A stretch of 64,000 nucleotides of DNA from Maratus speciosus (Eukaryota > Arthropoda > Arachnida > Araneae > Salticidae), in the NCBI GenBank assembly GCA_963932465.1, contig OZ010793.1, forward strand, positions 367,254,459-367,318,458, given 5' to 3'. The notes under the pieces are model-generated. The model was not told the origin of the DNA, did no database searches, and saw nothing but the letters and a program-made list of their open reading frames with translations. A program made the translations under genes and the position numbers. This document shows positions 60,312 to 64,000 of this stretch, piece by piece (within the stretch, counting starts at the first letter, position 1; every line of letters starts with the position of its first letter).

Positions 60312-62660
60312 GAAATATCAACAGACGCCTATATAGATCCCGGAATGCCTCCGAATGTTAACGCCAACTACAGAAGACTCACATGAAGATATACCGACTA
60401 CGGAGTTTGGTTAAATGATTTTATTGGCACAAAGTACAAACAAGGATATGCAGCGCCATACAAGATAAAAAGACAAAGCATTTTGAAATTTTTAAAGTTA
60501 AAACACACTAAACAACTACGGAGGATCTCACCGGAAAAACTATAACAAAATATTCATTAAGTAAAAGACAACATCGCTCTCCTTCTAAAACTAATCTATT
60601 TACCACACAATCAATTTTTTCTAAAACTAAAGCTCCTCCCCCAACTCAGCAGCTTTATGAGTTGCCTGTTTCTCAGGCACTATCCCTTAGTATAGCAGAG
60701 ATTCTATTAAAAATCAAAGAAGAACTAAATGTTAGTTCTTTTCGACATTCCCCAAAAATTCCACCAGTGTCCTCAAACACATTAAAAGTAAAAGTGATCC
60801 AATATCTAAACTTCTTGCCTTCAGTGATCTGTTGGCAGGTTACAGTAATCTTTCTCCTAGTAGCGAGTCATAAGTTTATTTTTGACTCCTTTATTCAGAA
60901 ACTTTTAATCTGTTATTTTATAATGTATAGTCACTGAAAAGTGTCTTTTTTCTTTTAGGGATTTGGGCGTTGCTTAACTTTTTTAGCTGTTTTCAACTTG
61001 TCAACCCCATTTTTAATGCTTTTCTAAACTTTTCATATCTTTATACTGCGGAGTTCCCATTACGGGTAAAACCACGCCGTCCCTATTATCGGATTGGCTG
61101 TTTGCACGGCCGTCTGCTTATATAGACTTTTTCTTGATTTTCTACTTATTTCGTCTTCAATTCTCTAGGTGTTCGCACCGTATGCTTGTTCTGCGGTGGA
61201 GACAGTCTTTTTAAGGACTATTTGTCTGCTACCGGCATTCGTACTGTTGTGGGCATTTGGCTGTGTTGTTGACACTTTCTACTTTATGCTTTTTGCTGTT
61301 CATTCAACTTTCTACACTTTCTTTTTTAAGTAGTCGCATAAAGCACTATAGTTATACTTTTGTCACTTCTCTTTCATGATGTACTCTACCAGTATTCATA
61401 TACAGAGCGTGGAGTTGCTTCGCAACTAGGAAGTCCCTAGATAACTCTCACCTGTTGACCTGTTGATCTCTGAAACGTTATAACATGCGTTTAAACAGTA
61501 AACATCTCTCAATTATTACTGTAGATGTACGTACGTATAGAAAAGATGTATTTATTCATATAAAGATATCTTATAAGAATAGCTTATTAAATTAATTCTC
61601 TTATCTTTAGGTGATGGATTAATCTTTTGATAACGGGCTAGTACTGCCGATTATTTTTATGTTCACTCGTAACACAATTTACAGATTTCTATTGAAAATA
61701 TCCTAGTTTAAGTGTATGGCAGCGATTCTATTTCAAAAAAATGGTTGGAATAATATAAAGAAATAGTTGTTGGGACGACATGTATCCTGACCTTAATATC
61801 AAAGGATTAACAGTATTTTAAATACATCTTTCTAAATGTATTTCCTTGGTGAGCTAAGATATTTTATTAATTAATTTATTCTTAATCTGTGAGAAAGCGG
61901 TTTGACCTAAATTTATTTGTACCGTTATGCTCATTCAAAAAATATTATATGTTGTGTTTCTGGCTGCCTTTCAAAGAAACTAATTAGACCCATTTGTTTT
62001 AATATGTATTAGGTGAATATTATTTAGTTATAAGTCACCACATTTATTTACGCAAACATTGCCCTTCTTACCTTACATACACTCTCCTTTTTTTTTAATC
62101 AAAAAATGTAAATGTACAGACAGTAAATTTCCGGAATATTTTTATGATTGGATGAGATTTTTTCTATTATTTCAAGAAATCTTCGTCTCTTGACTGCAGA
62201 ATTTCAAGAAATTTTGCGCTTGAGAAATTTTGTGGCGTGAATTTTTCGTGTTTTGAGGAAAAAAAAAAGACGTACGAAAAAATTTCGTTTCTAATACGGC
62301 AAGTAACACACAGCACATTTGTCGAAAAACCCCTGTGATTTGATGAAAATACAGCTGAACAACCAAAACACTGATACAGTCCAAACATTGACAAGAAAAA
62401 TCATCTCAGGTCATCGCTGAAGTAGCATGACGCTGTATACTTCCAGTCCTTGCCAGATCTGTGGTTACATGTTCCTGAAGTCATATTTTTACCATGCCAT
62501 TAATGTGACGCAGTCGTATTCAAGGCTCATCCAATTTATTGAGTCACTGACAAGGGAACCACTTTTGGTGTTGCCCGCACATAGCATCGAGACCTGGTGC
62601 GTTTTGTAGCCCTATACATAAAAGTTAGAGAACCGAAAAAATTTCTCTGTTAAAATGATA
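59870..62660. other. AT-rich stretch without a recognised gene
   Basis: Contains a poly-T run at 60278-60306. Scattered frames of 60-91 residues (60662-60937 plus, 62167-62394 minus, 62427-62609 plus) lack splice context, known motifs or family resemblance. A less AT-rich patch at 61040-61300 is also non-coding to my reading. Confidence 0.5.
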
Positions 62661-62667
62661 TTTTATA

Positions 62668-62930
62668 TATTAAAAAGCAGAAAAACCAACGTTTAAAATG
62701 CACAAATAATATATGAAAAGCAGCAAACAGCTGTTTCGAATCTACTAGCGAGATTCTTCTTCAGTGCAAAAGGAACAGCGTGCTAGAAAAAGCAAGGCAG
62801 CCTTGCTTTTTCTAGCACGCTGTTCCTTTTGCACTGAAGAAGAATCTCGCTAGTAGATTCAAAACAGCTGTTTGCTGCTTTTCATATATTATTTGTGCAT
62901 TTTAAACGTTGGTTTTTCTGCTTTTTAATA
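62668..62930. repeat. Nearly perfect palindrome, two 131-base arms and a 1-base centre
   Basis: The arms pair around 62799; I found one mismatch (62737 C against 62861 A). The transcript of either strand would fold into one long hairpin. Each arm holds CTGAAGA, a six-base stem GAATCT/AGATTC with a seven-base loop, then (G/A)AAAC. This resembles the short hammerhead-type motifs known from Penelope-like retroelement termini, with one extra A before the stem. Confidence 0.9.
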
Positions 62931-63120
62931 TTGTTGCACAAAGGCTTTATTTGCTATTTTTAGATATTTTATATAGTTTTTAATACTTTTAATTTTTTAT
63001 TATTACATATTTATTTGTTTATTTCACGCCAAAAGTGAGTTAAGTCGCCAAATAGGGCGCTACAATTTTTCCGCCCGCTTTATCCAAAGAGAAAATGTAC
63101 AGAACATATTACTAGAATTA

Positions 63121-63982
63121 CACTGGTGTCCAAAATTAAGGACCAGTCACAAAATGCTAATTTTTAAGTAAGCGAATACTTAAAAGGAAATAATATAATT
63201 CAAATAATTACTATCCCAACAGCACAGCTAGTCCATACAGCATCTCATTCATGTCACACATGGTCACAAGTGACACAGTCACTACGGTGAAACACAAAAA
63301 TAGGAAATTACACACGTCTCATTATGAGTCTCAAATGATCACTATATGTGACTCCACTGAGACGTCAATATGACTGCTGCATTGTGACGAGTCACCAGGT
63401 GACTTTACAATGTAGTTACATTGTGACTCTCATGTGACTGTCATTTTTAGGCTCAATTTCAAAGTCATCATGGTTGTTGCATTATGATAAGTCACCAAAT
63501 AATATCACATTGTACTCACATGGCGACTTTTCACAAAAGAGCACAATGGTGACTTCACAGTAGTCTCTCTGTCACGTGAAAGTCATCATCTCACTTTAAT
63601 GTGACATTATTTGGTAACTTATCACAATGCAGCGATGACTTTAAAATTGAGTCCGCAGATGACAGTCACATGAGAGTCACAATGTAACCACATTGTAAAG
63701 TCACATGGTGACTCGTTACAAAGCATCTGTCACGGTGACGTGTCAGTAGAGTCACAAACAGTGATCATTTGAGACTCATAATGAGATGTATGGAATTTGC
63801 TATTTTTTGCTTCACCGTAGTGACTATGACACTTGTGACCATGTGTAACATAGATGAGATGTTATATGGACTAGCTGTAATGTAGAGATAGTAATTATGC
63901 GAATTATATTATTTCCTTTTGAGTATTCGCGTACTTAAAAATTAGCATTTTGTGATTGGTCCTTTAATTTTGGACACCAGTG
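63121..63982. mobile_element. Whole-length palindromic Tc1-type element, copy 2 (862 bp)
   Basis: The ends CACTGGTGTCCAAAATTAAG and TTAATTTTGGACACCAGTG are flanked by TA at 63119-63120 and 63983-63984. Its termini are better preserved than those of the copy at 32800. The halves are inverse copies of each other, with the same GTGAC/GTCAC-rich interior. Confidence 0.85.
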
Positions 63983-64000
63983 TATATCAGATTGCGATTT

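Noticed and set aside
62167..62394. Cys-containing minus-strand frames as a small protein gene
   Set aside because: Overlapping frames in different phases, low complexity, no promoter or splice support.

Overview
This is AT-rich arthropod nuclear DNA with split genes, long introns and dense fossil transposons. The one recognisable protein-coding locus encodes a glycine-rich cuticular protein with an R&R chitin-binding domain. Its linker (NEPG, then DNPADV) is the form I associate with spider cuticle proteins, so the source is most likely a spider; that taxonomic call rests on this protein and the repeat style only.

The locus lies on the minus strand between about 24.76 and 6.39 kb. My model is one gene with three coding exons, all joined in phase 0. 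Exon 1 (MESK, 24648-24637) lies about 110 bases downstream of a TATA box. Exon 2 (18174-17413) gives the signal-peptide core and a Gly-rich region. Exon 3 (8234-6846) gives the chitin-binding domain, a long Gly-rich tail and the stop, with a polyadenylation signal at 6403-6398. The predicted preprotein is about 720 residues. A second MESK first exon with the same donor lies inside intron 1 (22125-22114), so an alternative promoter or a duplicated 5' exon is possible. Treating exons 2 and 3 as two genes is possible but leaves the first without a convincing 3' end and the second without a signal peptide.

Region by region: 1-6.4 kb is the 3' flank with a dispersed repeat family and small inverted-repeat elements. 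6.4-24.8 kb is the gene; intron 2 holds a hAT-type element, a tRNA-like relic, a foldback, a nested pair of elements and a 0.3-kb direct repeat, and intron 1 holds a 178-bp tandem array. 24.9-34.1 kb, directly upstream of the promoter, is a decayed array of related blocks interrupted by two Tc1-type foldback elements. 34.2-35.5 kb is a 164-bp satellite inside what looks like a pogo-type element. 36-64 kb is gene-poor and carries palindromic MITEs, a piggyBac-type insertion inside a foldback, a nested pogo/mariner pair, a 2.55-kb hAT-type element with an 8-bp target duplication, a 1.8-kb mariner-type element and a nearly perfect 263-bp palindrome.

No rRNA, CRISPR array, operon or intact transposase was seen. 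Nothing here can be called a new defence or metabolic system. The points most worth checking are the long-intron cuticle gene with duplicated first exons, the near-perfect palindrome with a hammerhead-like motif, and the whole-length palindromic Tc1-type elements built from GTGAC/GTCAC words.
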